Origin: Actinomycetota bacterium
GTDB lineage: Bacteria > Actinomycetota > Thermoleophilia > Solirubrobacterales > Solirubrobacteraceae
Reading direction: 5' to 3'
DNA length: 64,000 nucleotides
NCBI GenBank assembly: GCA_005883215.1
Contig: VAYS01000007.1
Span: 1 to 64,000, forward strand
Shown: piece by piece, positions 1-7,837 of the stretch
How positions within the stretch are numbered: the first letter of the stretch is position 1
Layout of the letters: each line of letters starts with the position of its first letter
Made by a program: the position numbers and the translations under genes
Notes under the pieces: generated by a model
Database searches by the model: none
The model's input: only the letters and a program-made list of their open reading frames with translations
Told to the model about the DNA's origin: nothing

Positions 1-951
1 AGCCACGGAAGGCTCATCTGGAGCGGAGTGAGCGGGCGGGCGCGGATCTCGCCTTCGGTCCCGGTCACCCCGGCGACGCTGTTCTCGCTCGCCAGCCTGA
101 CCAAGACCTATACCGCCGCCCTGACCCTGCGCCTGGTCGAGCGCGGGCGGCTTCGCCTGAGCGACACCGTCGGGCGCTGGCTGGGACGCCGCGTGCGCCG
201 CGCGGCCCGTCCAATCCGGGTGCGCGAGCTGCTGATGCAGACCAGCGGGCTGCCCGACTACCTCGACACCGGCGACCTGGACGCCCAGTTCGCCGATCCC
301 AACCACCGCTGGCGCCAGGCCGAGCTCCTGCGAGAGGTGCGCGCGCCCCGCGGGCGCGGCGGCTATCACTACTCCAACACCAACTACATGCTGCTCGGGC
401 CGATCGACGCCCGCGCCGGCCGGGGGCCGTTCGGGTCGCTGCTGGGCCGGCTGGTGCTGCGCCCCCTCGGGCTGAGCGACACCTTCATCGAGCGCGACCC
501 CCGGGCGGCCGCCCGCGTCGCCCACAGCTATGACATGACCGGCGGTCGCCTCGGCGACCACTTCGCCCGCGCCCGCGGCGTGCCCACCGACGTGTGGGGA
601 CCGCTGTTTCCCGACGGGGGCGTCGTGGCCAGCGCTGCCGACGTGGCCCGCTTCCTCGATGCCCTCTACGGCGGGCGCTTTTTGGCGCCCGCCACCCTCG
701 GGCGCATGCTGCGCCCCGGACCCGACGGCAGCTACGGCATGGGCACCTATCGCTTCTCGTTTCATGGTCACCGCTTCCAGGGCCACGACGGCGCCTACGG
801 GGGCTTTGCCTCCGACGGCTTCACCGACCGCCGTCGCGGCCTGACGCTGGCGGTGCTGGTCAACGGCCTGCCCACCGACGATCGCACCAGCCCGGTGGAC
901 GAGACCTTCGACGCCCTCAGCGACGCCGTCGACCGCGCCGGCGTCGGCTAG
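1..951 (+). CDS. Beta-lactamase-fold serine hydrolase, 5' end outside window
   Basis: Class C beta-lactamase / penicillin-binding-protein-like serine hydrolase (PF00144 type), a family of esterases and D-aminopeptidases. The frame is open back to base 1 and already reads the typical family strand 'SHGRLIWSGVSG', so the gene starts upstream of the window; the GTG at 28 is only internal. The nucleophile motif Ser-Leu-Thr-Lys is at bases 94-105, the Tyr-Ser-Asn motif at 370-378, and a His-Asp-Gly-Ala loop near 784 replaces the classic Lys-Thr-Gly, as is common in the esterase-like members. The protein ends cleanly at a TAG. The substrate cannot be told from sequence. Whether it carries a signal peptide is unknown because the N-terminus is missing. 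Confidence 0.88.
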   Translation, partial: SHGRLIWSGVSGRARISPSVPVTPATLFSLASLTKTYTAALTLRLVERGRLRLSDTVGRWLGRRVRRAARPIRVRELLMQTSGLPDYLDTGDLDAQFADPNHRWRQAELLREVRAPRGRGGYHYSNTNYMLLGPIDARAGRGPFGSLLGRLVLRPLGLSDTFIERDPRAAARVAHSYDMTGGRLGDHFARARGVPTDVWGPLFPDGGVVASAADVARFLDALYGGRFLAPATLGRMLRPGPDGSYGMGTYRFSFHGHRFQGHDGAYGGFASDGFTDRRRGLTLAVLVNGLPTDDRTSPVDETFDALSDAVDRAGVG

Positions 952-1310
952 GCCCGCCAGCGGGAGCGCAGCCGCGTCCACAGCCCCGGCGGTCGCGGCT
1001 GGGCTCTGCGCCACTCGTCCCGCGTCGGCAGGCGCCCGCCGCGGCGCGCTCGCGCCACGCAGGCCGAGTGGGCGTGGCGGCGCCCCCCGCTCTGGCCCTC
1101 GGGCAGGAGCAGGATGTGCTCGGACATCGAGGGCAGCCGCCGCCCGCACAGCGGACAGCGGTAGGTCGCCGGCTTGCGGTTCTGCGCCCGGCGCAGGTCC
1201 CACCAGCGGGGCGCCGGCTCAGTGCTCGGCGACGTAGCCCCCCTCGGGGGCGATCGGCAGGCCGGCCTCCACCCACGCCGCGAGCCCCCCGGCCATCGAG
1301 AACGCCTCAA
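948..1310 (-). CDS. Small zinc-ribbon-like conserved protein
   Basis: The convincing part is the last 90 or so residues, starting about 'EPAPRWWDLRRAQNRKPATY'. It carries a Cys-Pro-Leu-Cys knuckle and a downstream His-Ala-His-Ser-Ala-Cys, giving a plausible Cys-Cys-His-Cys zinc site, followed by a conserved-looking 'LPTRDEWRRAQPRPPGL' tail. Function unknown. It lies directly downstream of the rhodanese gene in the same direction. The start is a problem: the first upstream in-frame ATG (1310) lies 90 bases inside the rhodanese gene, and there is no ATG or GTG near the expected N-terminus at about 1222. A rare start codon or a small sequence error is possible. Confidence 0.5.
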   Translation of the reverse strand: MRRSRWPGGSRRGWRPACRSPPRGATSPSTEPAPRWWDLRRAQNRKPATYRCPLCGRRLPSMSEHILLLPEGQSGGRRHAHSACVARARRGGRLPTRDEWRRAQPRPPGLWTRLRSRWRA

Positions 1311-1572
1311 ATCCGGCGGCGCGGAAGGCCTGGGCGGCCATCGCCGAGCGCACGCCCAGGCGGCAGTGAAAGATCACCGGGCGGTCGCGGTCGAGCATGT
1401 CCGCCTGGGAGGCCAGCCGCTCGAGCTCGATGTGTCGCGCCTGGACGATGTGCCCCGCCTCGTGCTCGTAGTCCTCGCGCACGTCGACGATCTGCAGGTC
1501 GGGGTCGGCGGACAGGCGATCGGCCACCTCCTTCGGCGACAGCTCCTGATCCGATTGGCCGAACACGTTCAC
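1219..1572 (-). CDS. Single-domain rhodanese-like protein
   Basis: Rhodanese (sulfurtransferase) domain of about 110 residues: it begins with an 'ELSPKEVADRL' helix and 'QIVDVREDYE' strand, has the active-site loop His-Cys-Arg-Leu-Gly-Val-Arg-Ser with the catalytic Cys, and ends with 'GGLAAWVEAGLPI'. The family carries sulfane sulfur on that Cys and passes it to thiols or cyanide. I chose GTG at 1572 because it falls 17 bases after the stop of the upstream ceramidase-like gene and gives the usual single-domain length (117 residues); an ATG at 1629 would overlap that gene. Probably cytoplasmic, with no signal peptide. The physiological acceptor is unknown. Confidence 0.85.
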   Translation of the reverse strand: MNVFGQSDQELSPKEVADRLSADPDLQIVDVREDYEHEAGHIVQARHIELERLASQADMLDRDRPVIFHCRLGVRSAMAAQAFRAAGFEAFSMAGGLAAWVEAGLPIAPEGGYVAEH

Positions 1573-1588
1573 GTCAGCATGCCAGGGC

Positions 1589-4051
1589 TCAGCCGGTGGC
1601 CGAGAAGGGGGTGGCGTTGGTGTTGCCAAAGTCGTCCCGGGCGCCGCCCGCCGCGACCGACACCGAGTCTCCGGGGGCGACCGGGACGAGGAACGCGCCG
1701 TCGCGGCCGGAGACCGTCACCGGGCGCCCGTTGACCGTGGCCTGCAGGCGACCCCCGCTGGCGCTGCGGGGCCGGTAGGTGTAGTCCTGCTCGTAGACCG
1801 CGGTGGGGTAGTCGAGCGTCACCGTCAGGCCGCCGCCCGCCGGGGCGCCAGCGCGGGCGACGCTCAGCGCGCTCGACGGGCCCACCGTGAACGGCGCCGA
1901 CTCCAGGCGGTAGTGGTTGGCGGTGACCAGGAACTCATACGTGCCGGCCGGGGCGTCCACGGGGACCTCCCAGCGGGCCCGGTAGCTGCCCGAGTCGTCC
2001 ACCGACCACACGATCTGCAGCCCGAGGTCGTCGCTGGCGGTCTGCCAACCGTCGCCCACCTTGCGCCGGATGGTCACGAACGCCGAGTCCACCGGCCGGT
2101 CAAGGCCGCGCGGGCCGCCCGTCCAGCCGAACTCGGCGTGTCCGAGCCGCGGCGTGGCGGTGGGCTGGGTGGAGGCGCTCGCGCTCGACGGGCCGGTGTC
2201 GAACGGCGGGGCCGAGGCGCTCACCCCGTCGGTGGGGTCATAGGGATAGGGGTCGGGCGCCGGCGTGCCGGCGCCCAGGCGGCGGGTCAGCTCGACCAGG
2301 GTCTCGGCGAGCAGGTTGGAGCTGTAGCGCCCGTATAGGGTCGAGCCGCCCTCGTAGTGCTGGCGCTCGTACTCCTCCGGGGTGGTGTAGTAGGAGAGGT
2401 ACTCGTTGGCCAGGCCGGCGATCACCACCCGGCTGATTCCCCCCGAGCCGCTCGCCGACCGGACCGCGGCGCGCACCCGCTCGCCCATCCCCACCGTCAT
2501 CTCGCCGGGGATGCTCACCACCAGGCGATCGCCGACCCGCAGGACCATCATCGGCACGGCGCGGGGCACGTTCAGGGCGGGTGGGCGCGCCGAGGCCACC
2601 TTGTCCCCCTGGACCGGGTCCTCGGTGGGGCTGGTCACGCCCTCGAACGGGACGTGGGTGTTGTCGTACAGCGGCCCGCGGCCCTCCTCCGAGCCGGTCA
2701 GCTGCGGCACGCCGAACACCGGCTGGGAGTCGACCGCCCCGCCGGTGACCAGCTGGCCGCAGAAGCAGGTCCGCGTCCAGCGCTCGTCGAGCTGGGGATG
2801 GTCGGTCATGCTCGTCCCCGCCTCGCGCCAGGCCGCCAGCATCGCGTTGGCCTCCTGGCGTCCCACCCAATCGGCGTCGGCGGGACCGCTGTGGGCGATC
2901 CCCGCCGTCATGTCGCCCTCGTCGCTGTTGCCGTAGGCGTTGACGACGTCCTGGGTGGCGGGCGCCCCGCCGGCCCGGCGCAGCGCCGCCTCGGTGACCC
3001 GGATCGCCGCCCCGTGATGGTCGGCGTTGTAGTAGCCGAACGTGTACTTGTTGACCGTCCCGTGGTCGGCGAACTGCGACCACATCGCCACCGGGACATA
3101 GCGGCTGGTGGTCGCGGGCGCCGGCTTGGAGGGCCGCCGGGCCGGGCGACGCCGCGCTCGGTGCCGCCGGGCGCGCGCGGGCCTGGCCTTCCCGTGCTTC
3201 GTGCGCTTGCGCTTGGGCTTGCGCTTGCGCGGGCACGACGCCCCTGACTTGGTCTTGCCCCGCTTGCTCGCCCGGCGCCGCCTGGGCCGCCGCGCGCATG
3301 GGCGGCGCTTGGCCGCCGGCCGCGAGGGCACGGTGAGCAGCTTGTCCACGCGCAGCACGTCGACGGCGGGGTCGATCGTGTGGTCGGGTCCGCCCGGGTC
3401 CTGGCTCGGCGTGCCGGTGCCGAACGGTTCGATGATCCCGTAGTTGGCCAGGTGGGCCTCGAGGCTGCGGTTCTGGGTCAGGCCGGTGAGGCGGGTGGCG
3501 CCCCACCCCAGGTGCGCGGGGCCGAGGTCGTCGTCGGCGTGACGGATGGCCAGGGCCAGCTGGTGGACTTCGAAGGCATAGAGCTGCGGATCCAGGGTCC
3601 CGGAGACGTTCTGCTGGGTGGGGGTGCTGTCGGTCATGAAGACCGTGTCGTAGGAGGGAAAGTTGTAGAACTGGGAGGGGCCGGCGTGGGTGTGGGACGC
3701 CGAGTCCAGGACGTTCTGCTCGGAGAAGCCGACGTCGTGGTCGGCGTCGGCGGCCGCCTTGAGCACGCCGCCGGGGATCCCGTTGAGGTCCTCGCTGACC
3801 AGCGCCAGCTTGCGGGCCCCCAGCTTCAGCACGATCGCCCGCGCGTACAGGCGGGTGTGGACGCCTCTGCCGACTCCGTCGGAGCGCACCCAGCCCATGA
3901 AGTAGTAGCCGGTGGGGGGCGTGATGTCGGCGCGGCCGACGCCGGCCTGCAGCGTGTCGGCCCCCGCCGCGGCCGGCGCGCCGCCCAGCAGCAGGCCGGC
4001 GCCGACGGCGGCCCACAGCGCGCGACGTGGCGACCGGCGGCGCGGGATCAT
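1589..4051 (-). CDS. Secreted neutral/alkaline ceramidase-like hydrolase with a basic insert
   Basis: A protein of 820 residues of the neutral ceramidase superfamily (PF04734 type), which cleaves N-acyl bonds of ceramides using zinc. ATG 4051 gives a signal peptide (Arg-rich start, then Ala/Leu/Gly core ending 'AAAGADT'). Family landmarks in order: 'GRADITPPTGYYFMGW' at the mature N-terminus, 'SHTHAGP' (zinc-binding block), 'NSDEGDMT', 'IPGEMTVGMGERVR' and 'LANEYLSYYTTPEEY'. The C-terminal 200 or so residues form a beta-rich domain like the ceramidase C-terminal domain. Odd feature: residues about 240-315 are almost pure Arg/Lys/Pro/Ala, an insert inside the catalytic domain that stays in frame. 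The substrate need not be ceramide in an organism not known to make sphingolipids. Confidence 0.87.
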   Translation of the reverse strand: MIPRRRSPRRALWAAVGAGLLLGGAPAAAGADTLQAGVGRADITPPTGYYFMGWVRSDGVGRGVHTRLYARAIVLKLGARKLALVSEDLNGIPGGVLKAAADADHDVGFSEQNVLDSASHTHAGPSQFYNFPSYDTVFMTDSTPTQQNVSGTLDPQLYAFEVHQLALAIRHADDDLGPAHLGWGATRLTGLTQNRSLEAHLANYGIIEPFGTGTPSQDPGGPDHTIDPAVDVLRVDKLLTVPSRPAAKRRPCARRPRRRRASKRGKTKSGASCPRKRKPKRKRTKHGKARPARARRHRARRRPARRPSKPAPATTSRYVPVAMWSQFADHGTVNKYTFGYYNADHHGAAIRVTEAALRRAGGAPATQDVVNAYGNSDEGDMTAGIAHSGPADADWVGRQEANAMLAAWREAGTSMTDHPQLDERWTRTCFCGQLVTGGAVDSQPVFGVPQLTGSEEGRGPLYDNTHVPFEGVTSPTEDPVQGDKVASARPPALNVPRAVPMMVLRVGDRLVVSIPGEMTVGMGERVRAAVRSASGSGGISRVVIAGLANEYLSYYTTPEEYERQHYEGGSTLYGRYSSNLLAETLVELTRRLGAGTPAPDPYPYDPTDGVSASAPPFDTGPSSASASTQPTATPRLGHAEFGWTGGPRGLDRPVDSAFVTIRRKVGDGWQTASDDLGLQIVWSVDDSGSYRARWEVPVDAPAGTYEFLVTANHYRLESAPFTVGPSSALSVARAGAPAGGGLTVTLDYPTAVYEQDYTYRPRSASGGRLQATVNGRPVTVSGRDGAFLVPVAPGDSVSVAAGGARDDFGNTNATPFSATG

Positions 4052-4092
4052 CGGTCGCCAGCTTAGGGCGGCGCCGACGCCGCGGCGCCGCT

Positions 4093-5667
4093 CTAGGGAC
4101 GGGGACCGCGAGCGCGTGGCCCGGCGTGCAGCTCGTGACCGACCAGCTCGTGGGCGCGCTCGGCCCAGTCGCACAGCAGCGGACGGGTTTCGCGGGGGTC
4201 GATGATGTGCTCGATCGAGAACCGCTCGGCGGTGCGAAACGGGCTGAGCACGGCGGTCAGGCGCCGCTCGATCTCGGCCCGCAGGGTCTCGGGATTCTCG
4301 GCCTCCTCGAGCTCGCGCCGGAAGGCGGCCTCCAGGCCGCCGGCGATCGGCAGCGAGCCCCAGTTGCCCGACGGCCACGCGTAGCGCAGGTTCAGGCGCG
4401 AGCCGTCGCCGTGGCCGGCCCCGGCGATGCCATAGCACTTGCGCACCAGCACCGACACCCAGGGAACGCTGGCCTGGTGGACCGCGAACAGGGCGCGGGC
4501 GCCGTGCCGGATCGTGCCGGCGCGCTCGGCCTCGCTGCCCACCACGAAGCCGGGCTGGTCGACGAGGTTGACCACCGGCAGGTGGAACTGGTCGCAGGTG
4601 TCGACGAAGCGGGCGAGCTTGTCGGAGCCTTCGGCGCTCATCCCGCCGCCGTAGTGATTGGGGTCAGACGCCAGCACGCCCACCGGTCTCCCGCCCAGGC
4701 GGGCGAGGGCGGTGATCGTCGAGCGCCCGAAACGGGCGCCCAGCTCGAACACCGATCCGCGGTCAAACACCAGCTCCAGGAGGCGCCGCATCCGGTACGG
4801 GCGGCGCGGGTCGCGGGGCACGATCTCGAGCAGCTCCTGCTCGAGGCGATCGGGCGGATCGTCGCTCTGGTGCACCGGCGGGGTCTCCCACGCGCTCGCC
4901 GGCAAATAGGAGAGAAAGCGCTTGAGCTGGGCGAGCGCCTCCTCCTCGGTGGCCGCCTCGTTGTCGACCGCCCCGGCGCGGGTCTGGGCCCGGGCGCCTC
5001 CGAGCGCCTCCTTGTCGGGCGACTCGTTCATCGCCCAAGCCACCACCGGCGGCCCGGCGACGAACAGCTGGGCCAGGTCGCGCACGATCACCGAGAAGTG
5101 GGACATGACCACGCGCGCGGCGCCCAGCCCGGCGCACGGCCCGAGCGCCGCCGCCACCACCGGCACGCGGGCCAGGTTGGCCACGCTCAGCTCGAAGCCG
5201 GGCAGCGGCGGGACGTAGGAGAAGCCCATCGTCTCCAGCGTCTTGACGCTTCCCCCACCCCCGGTGCCGTCCACCAAGCGCACCAGCGGCAGGCGCAGGT
5301 CGTGGGCGGCGCGTTCGGCCCACACCATCTTCTGCCAGATGGCCGCGTCGGCGGCGCCGCCGCGCACCGTGAAGTCATCCGCCTGCACCACCGCCCGGCG
5401 CCCATCTAGGCGCGCCTGGCCCACCACGACGTTGGCGGGCACGAAGTCCTGCAAGACGCCGTCCTCGGCGTAGGTGGCGCGCCCGGCGAGCACGCCCGTC
5501 TCGGCGAACGTGCCGGGGTCGGCGAGCGCCTCGATGCGCTCGCGCACGGTCAGGCGCCCGCTGTCGTGCTGGCGCTTGACCCGCTCGGGGCCGCCCATCC
5601 GGCGCGCCAACTCCTCGCGGGCGCGCAGCTCGGCCAGCTCCGGCTCCCAGTTCACGACCGGGAGCAT
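4093..5667 (-). CDS. Biotin-dependent acyl-CoA carboxylase, carboxyltransferase beta subunit
   Basis: A 524-residue protein with both carboxyltransferase halves (PF01039), typical of AccD/PccB/MccB subunits that move carboxyl from carboxybiotin to acetyl-, propionyl- or methylcrotonyl-CoA. The N-terminal half has 'RERIEALADPGTFAETG' and 'VVVGQARLDGRRAVVQADD'; the C-terminal half has 'ARLGGRPVGVLASDPNHYGG' and 'AWPSGNWGSLPIAGG', the usual crotonase-like blocks. Start ATG 5667 matches family length. No biotin carboxylase or biotin carrier gene lies beside it, so its partner must be elsewhere. The gene precedes the ceramidase-like gene by 41 bases. Substrate acyl-CoA is not predictable here; the meaB start at the right edge of the window makes propionyl-CoA metabolism plausible. 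Confidence 0.93.
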   Translation of the reverse strand: MLPVVNWEPELAELRAREELARRMGGPERVKRQHDSGRLTVRERIEALADPGTFAETGVLAGRATYAEDGVLQDFVPANVVVGQARLDGRRAVVQADDFTVRGGAADAAIWQKMVWAERAAHDLRLPLVRLVDGTGGGGSVKTLETMGFSYVPPLPGFELSVANLARVPVVAAALGPCAGLGAARVVMSHFSVIVRDLAQLFVAGPPVVAWAMNESPDKEALGGARAQTRAGAVDNEAATEEEALAQLKRFLSYLPASAWETPPVHQSDDPPDRLEQELLEIVPRDPRRPYRMRRLLELVFDRGSVFELGARFGRSTITALARLGGRPVGVLASDPNHYGGGMSAEGSDKLARFVDTCDQFHLPVVNLVDQPGFVVGSEAERAGTIRHGARALFAVHQASVPWVSVLVRKCYGIAGAGHGDGSRLNLRYAWPSGNWGSLPIAGGLEAAFRRELEEAENPETLRAEIERRLTAVLSPFRTAERFSIEHIIDPRETRPLLCDWAERAHELVGHELHAGPRARGPRP

Positions 5668-5713
5668 AGGGCGCGCGTTCAGCGCGCCCCCTCGGCGCGC
5701 GCGAGCGCGCCCT
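5668..5713. repeat. Nested GC inverted repeats between two minus-strand genes
   Basis: An outer inverted repeat pairs 'AGGGCGCGC' (5668-5676) with 'GCGCGCCCT' (5705-5713). Inside it lie two smaller hairpins, GCGCGC-GTTCA-GCGCGC and GGCGCGC-GCGA-GCGCGCC. It sits between the stop of the DUF6458 gene and the start of the carboxyltransferase gene. It could stop DUF6458 transcription or fold as a processing signal; there is no U-tract, so terminator function is a guess. Confidence 0.5.
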
Positions 5714-5742
5714 CATCCGAATTTTGGGTCTCTACGGCGCGC

Positions 5743-5964
5743 CTACGGCTGCACGTAAGGGTCCCGCGGGGAGGTGCCCCGCCGCGGTCCCCAGCGCTCG
5801 CTCCAGGGGGCCAAGAAGACCAGCGAGATGATCAGTCCCAGCACGCCGACGATCAGCAGTATCAGCCCGACGGTCTGTAGCGAAACCCCCGACAGGCTCC
5901 AGCTCACGGCCCAGCGCAGAATCGCGCCTACGGCGATCAGGAAGATCGAGGTTCCAATACCCAT
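5743..5964 (-). CDS. DUF6458 small membrane protein
   Basis: A 73-residue protein starting 'MGIGTSIFLIAVGAILRWAV', the diagnostic N-terminus of the actinobacterial DUF6458 family. Two hydrophobic segments (about residues 4-20 and 28-50) flank a short polar turn, and the basic, proline-containing tail should be cytoplasmic. Function is unknown in the family. It is transcribed away from the acyl-CoA dehydrogenase gene; the 54 bases between the two starts must hold both promoters. Confidence 0.85.
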   Translation of the reverse strand: MGIGTSIFLIAVGAILRWAVSWSLSGVSLQTVGLILLIVGVLGLIISLVFLAPWSERWGPRRGTSPRDPYVQP

Positions 5965-6018
5965 GGCTCTGGCCTACCCGGGTCGCTGGGGCCCAAACGG
6001 CGCCGATACGATCCGTCC

Positions 6019-7164
6019 ATGCAAAGCGTCGCCGAGGTCTACGAGCTGCCCCAGGAGTACCTGGACTTCCGCGACACGATCCGCCAGCTGGCCGCCGAGC
6101 GGATCGCCCCCCGGGCGGCCGAGATCGACGAGCGGGCCGAGTATCCCGGGGACGTGCGCGAGCTGCTGGCCGAGCACGACGTGCTCGGGCTCCCGTTCCC
6201 GGAGGAGTACGGCGGCACCGGGACCGGCGTGCTGATGCTCAACCTGGCGGTCGAGGAGATCGCCAAGGTGTGCGCCTCCTCGGCCCTGATCCTGATGGTC
6301 CAGGAGCTGGGCACGCTCCCCATCCAGCTATTCGGCACCGAGGAGCAAAAGCAGCGTCTTCTGCCCCGCTGCGCCAGCGGCGAATGGTCCCCGGCGTTTG
6401 CCCTGTCTGAGCCCGAGGCGGGCTCGGATCCCGGGGGCATGCTCACCAGCGCCGTGGCGGACGGCGAGGAGTGGGTGATCACCGGCGCCAAGAACTGGAT
6501 CACCAACCTGGGGGTGGCCGACTTCTATCTCGTGTTCGCGGTCACCGACCGCGAGCGGCGGCGGATCACCGCGTTCGTCGTCGAGTCCGACCGTCCCGGC
6601 TTCTCGGTGGGAAAGCTCGAGCACAAGCTCGGCATCCGCGGCTCGCCCACCGGCCAGCCGATCTTCGAGGGCGTGCGGGTGCCGGCCGAGAACGTCGTGG
6701 GCGAGGTGGGCAAGGGGCTGTCGGTGGCCCTGGCCACGCTCGAGCGCACCCGCCTGGGCGCCGCGGCCCAAGCGGTGGGCATCGCCCAGGGGGCCACCGA
6801 CTATGCGGTGGCCTACGCGCGCGAGCGGCGCCAGTTCGGCCAGCAGATCAACGAGTTCCAGGCGATCCAGTTCAAGCTCGCCGATATGGAGCTGCGCACC
6901 GCCGCCGGCCGCGAGTTGCTCTACAAGGCGTGCGCGCTGGCCGATCGCCGCGACCCCGAACGCGGCAAGTACGCCTCGATGGCCAAGGTGTTCTGCTCGG
7001 ACACCGCGATGGCGGTCACCGTCGAGGCGATCCAGGTCCTGGGGGGATACGGCTACGTCAAGGACTACCCGGTCGAGCGCTACCTGCGCGACGCCAAGAT
7101 CACCCAGATCTATGAGGGCACCAACGAGATCCAGCGTCTGGTGATCGCCCGGACGCTGCGCTGA
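6019..7164 (+). CDS. Acyl-CoA dehydrogenase
   Basis: FAD-dependent acyl-CoA dehydrogenase of 381 residues, the usual length, which introduces the alpha-beta double bond of acyl-CoA and passes electrons to ETF. Signatures: 'AFALSEPEAGSDPGGML' (signature 1), 'RRQFGQQINEFQAIQFKLAD' (signature 2) and the C-terminal 'QIYEGTNEIQRLVIARTLR', whose Glu in Tyr-Glu-Gly-Thr is the catalytic base of short- and medium-chain enzymes. ATG 6019 has a possible -10 (TACGAT, 6007-6012) very close, so the leader would be very short. No ETF genes are nearby. Chain-length preference cannot be read from sequence. It may feed the same fatty acid or branched-chain breakdown as the thiolase at 10433. Confidence 0.95.
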   Translation: MQSVAEVYELPQEYLDFRDTIRQLAAERIAPRAAEIDERAEYPGDVRELLAEHDVLGLPFPEEYGGTGTGVLMLNLAVEEIAKVCASSALILMVQELGTLPIQLFGTEEQKQRLLPRCASGEWSPAFALSEPEAGSDPGGMLTSAVADGEEWVITGAKNWITNLGVADFYLVFAVTDRERRRITAFVVESDRPGFSVGKLEHKLGIRGSPTGQPIFEGVRVPAENVVGEVGKGLSVALATLERTRLGAAAQAVGIAQGATDYAVAYARERRQFGQQINEFQAIQFKLADMELRTAAGRELLYKACALADRRDPERGKYASMAKVFCSDTAMAVTVEAIQVLGGYGYVKDYPVERYLRDAKITQIYEGTNEIQRLVIARTLR

Positions 7165-7167
7165 GGC

Positions 7168-7824
7168 GTGCCCCCCCGATCGCCATCCGCCTCCGGTTCG
7201 CCGCCCAGGTTGCGGCGCATCCTGTTCGCCGCCCTGGTGGCGCTGTGCGCGGGAACCACGGCGGTGGCGCTGCTGCAGGGATTCAGCGCCGATCCGGTGC
7301 TGCACCTGCTCGAGCTGGCGGGGGCGGTGGCGTTGGTGGCCGGGCTGCTGGGAGGCGGGGTGCTGCTGCTCGCCCTGCGCCTGGCCGGCTGGCGCAACCC
7401 GGAGTCCGAGACCGAGTTCGAGGCGCTGGTGCAGCGCTCCGAGCGCCTGGCGCGCGAGGGGCTGGCCGCCGACCCTGACGAGGGCGAGTTCCTCGAGCTC
7501 GACCCGCTCGACGACGAGGACTTCGCCGAGCTGGTGCGCGAAGCCCTGGACGACATGCCCGACCTGCTGCGCAACGCGCTCGAGCACGTGGCGGTGGTGA
7601 TCTCCGACGAGGGCAGCCGCCGCCGCGCCTACGGGCTCTACCAGGGCGATACCGCCCACCGCGACAACTACCCCGACCGGATCGTGATCTTCCGCGACAC
7701 GCTGCGCCGGGACTTCGGCCACGACTCCGAGCAGTTGCGCGCGCAGGTCACCCGCACCGTGCGCCACGAGCTTGCCCACCACGTCGGCTTTGACGAGATG
7801 GGCGTGCGGGGACTGGGGCTCTAG
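7168..7824 (+). CDS. Membrane-anchored zincin-like metallopeptidase
   Basis: The C-terminal 120 residues match the small metallopeptidase family PF06262: 'DDEDFAELVREALDDMPDLL', then 'YGLYQGDTAHRDNYPDRIVIF', then the zinc motif His-Glu-Leu-Ala-His-His with a following 'VGFDE'. Family members are usually soluble proteins of about 120-130 residues. This one adds about 90 residues in front: a basic start and two hydrophobic segments (about 16-35 and 44-70), so the catalytic part is probably held at the inner face of the membrane. It starts with GTG three bases after the acyl-CoA dehydrogenase stop, so the two are probably cotranscribed. Substrate unknown. Confidence 0.85.
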   Translation: MPPRSPSASGSPPRLRRILFAALVALCAGTTAVALLQGFSADPVLHLLELAGAVALVAGLLGGGVLLLALRLAGWRNPESETEFEALVQRSERLAREGLAADPDEGEFLELDPLDDEDFAELVREALDDMPDLLRNALEHVAVVISDEGSRRRAYGLYQGDTAHRDNYPDRIVIFRDTLRRDFGHDSEQLRAQVTRTVRHELAHHVGFDEMGVRGLGL

Positions 7825-7837
7825 CATTCGCCCCCCG

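Noticed and set aside
3100-3330. Frameshift explanation for the basic insert in the ceramidase-like protein
   Set aside because: The reading frame is the same before and after the insert, with family motifs on both sides, so no pair of compensating shifts is needed; the insert is kept as real sequence.
3108-3443. Open plus-strand frames opposite the Arg/Lys-rich insert of the ceramidase-like protein
   Set aside because: They are the mirror of Arg/Ala/Pro codons in GC-rich DNA and show no protein-like pattern.
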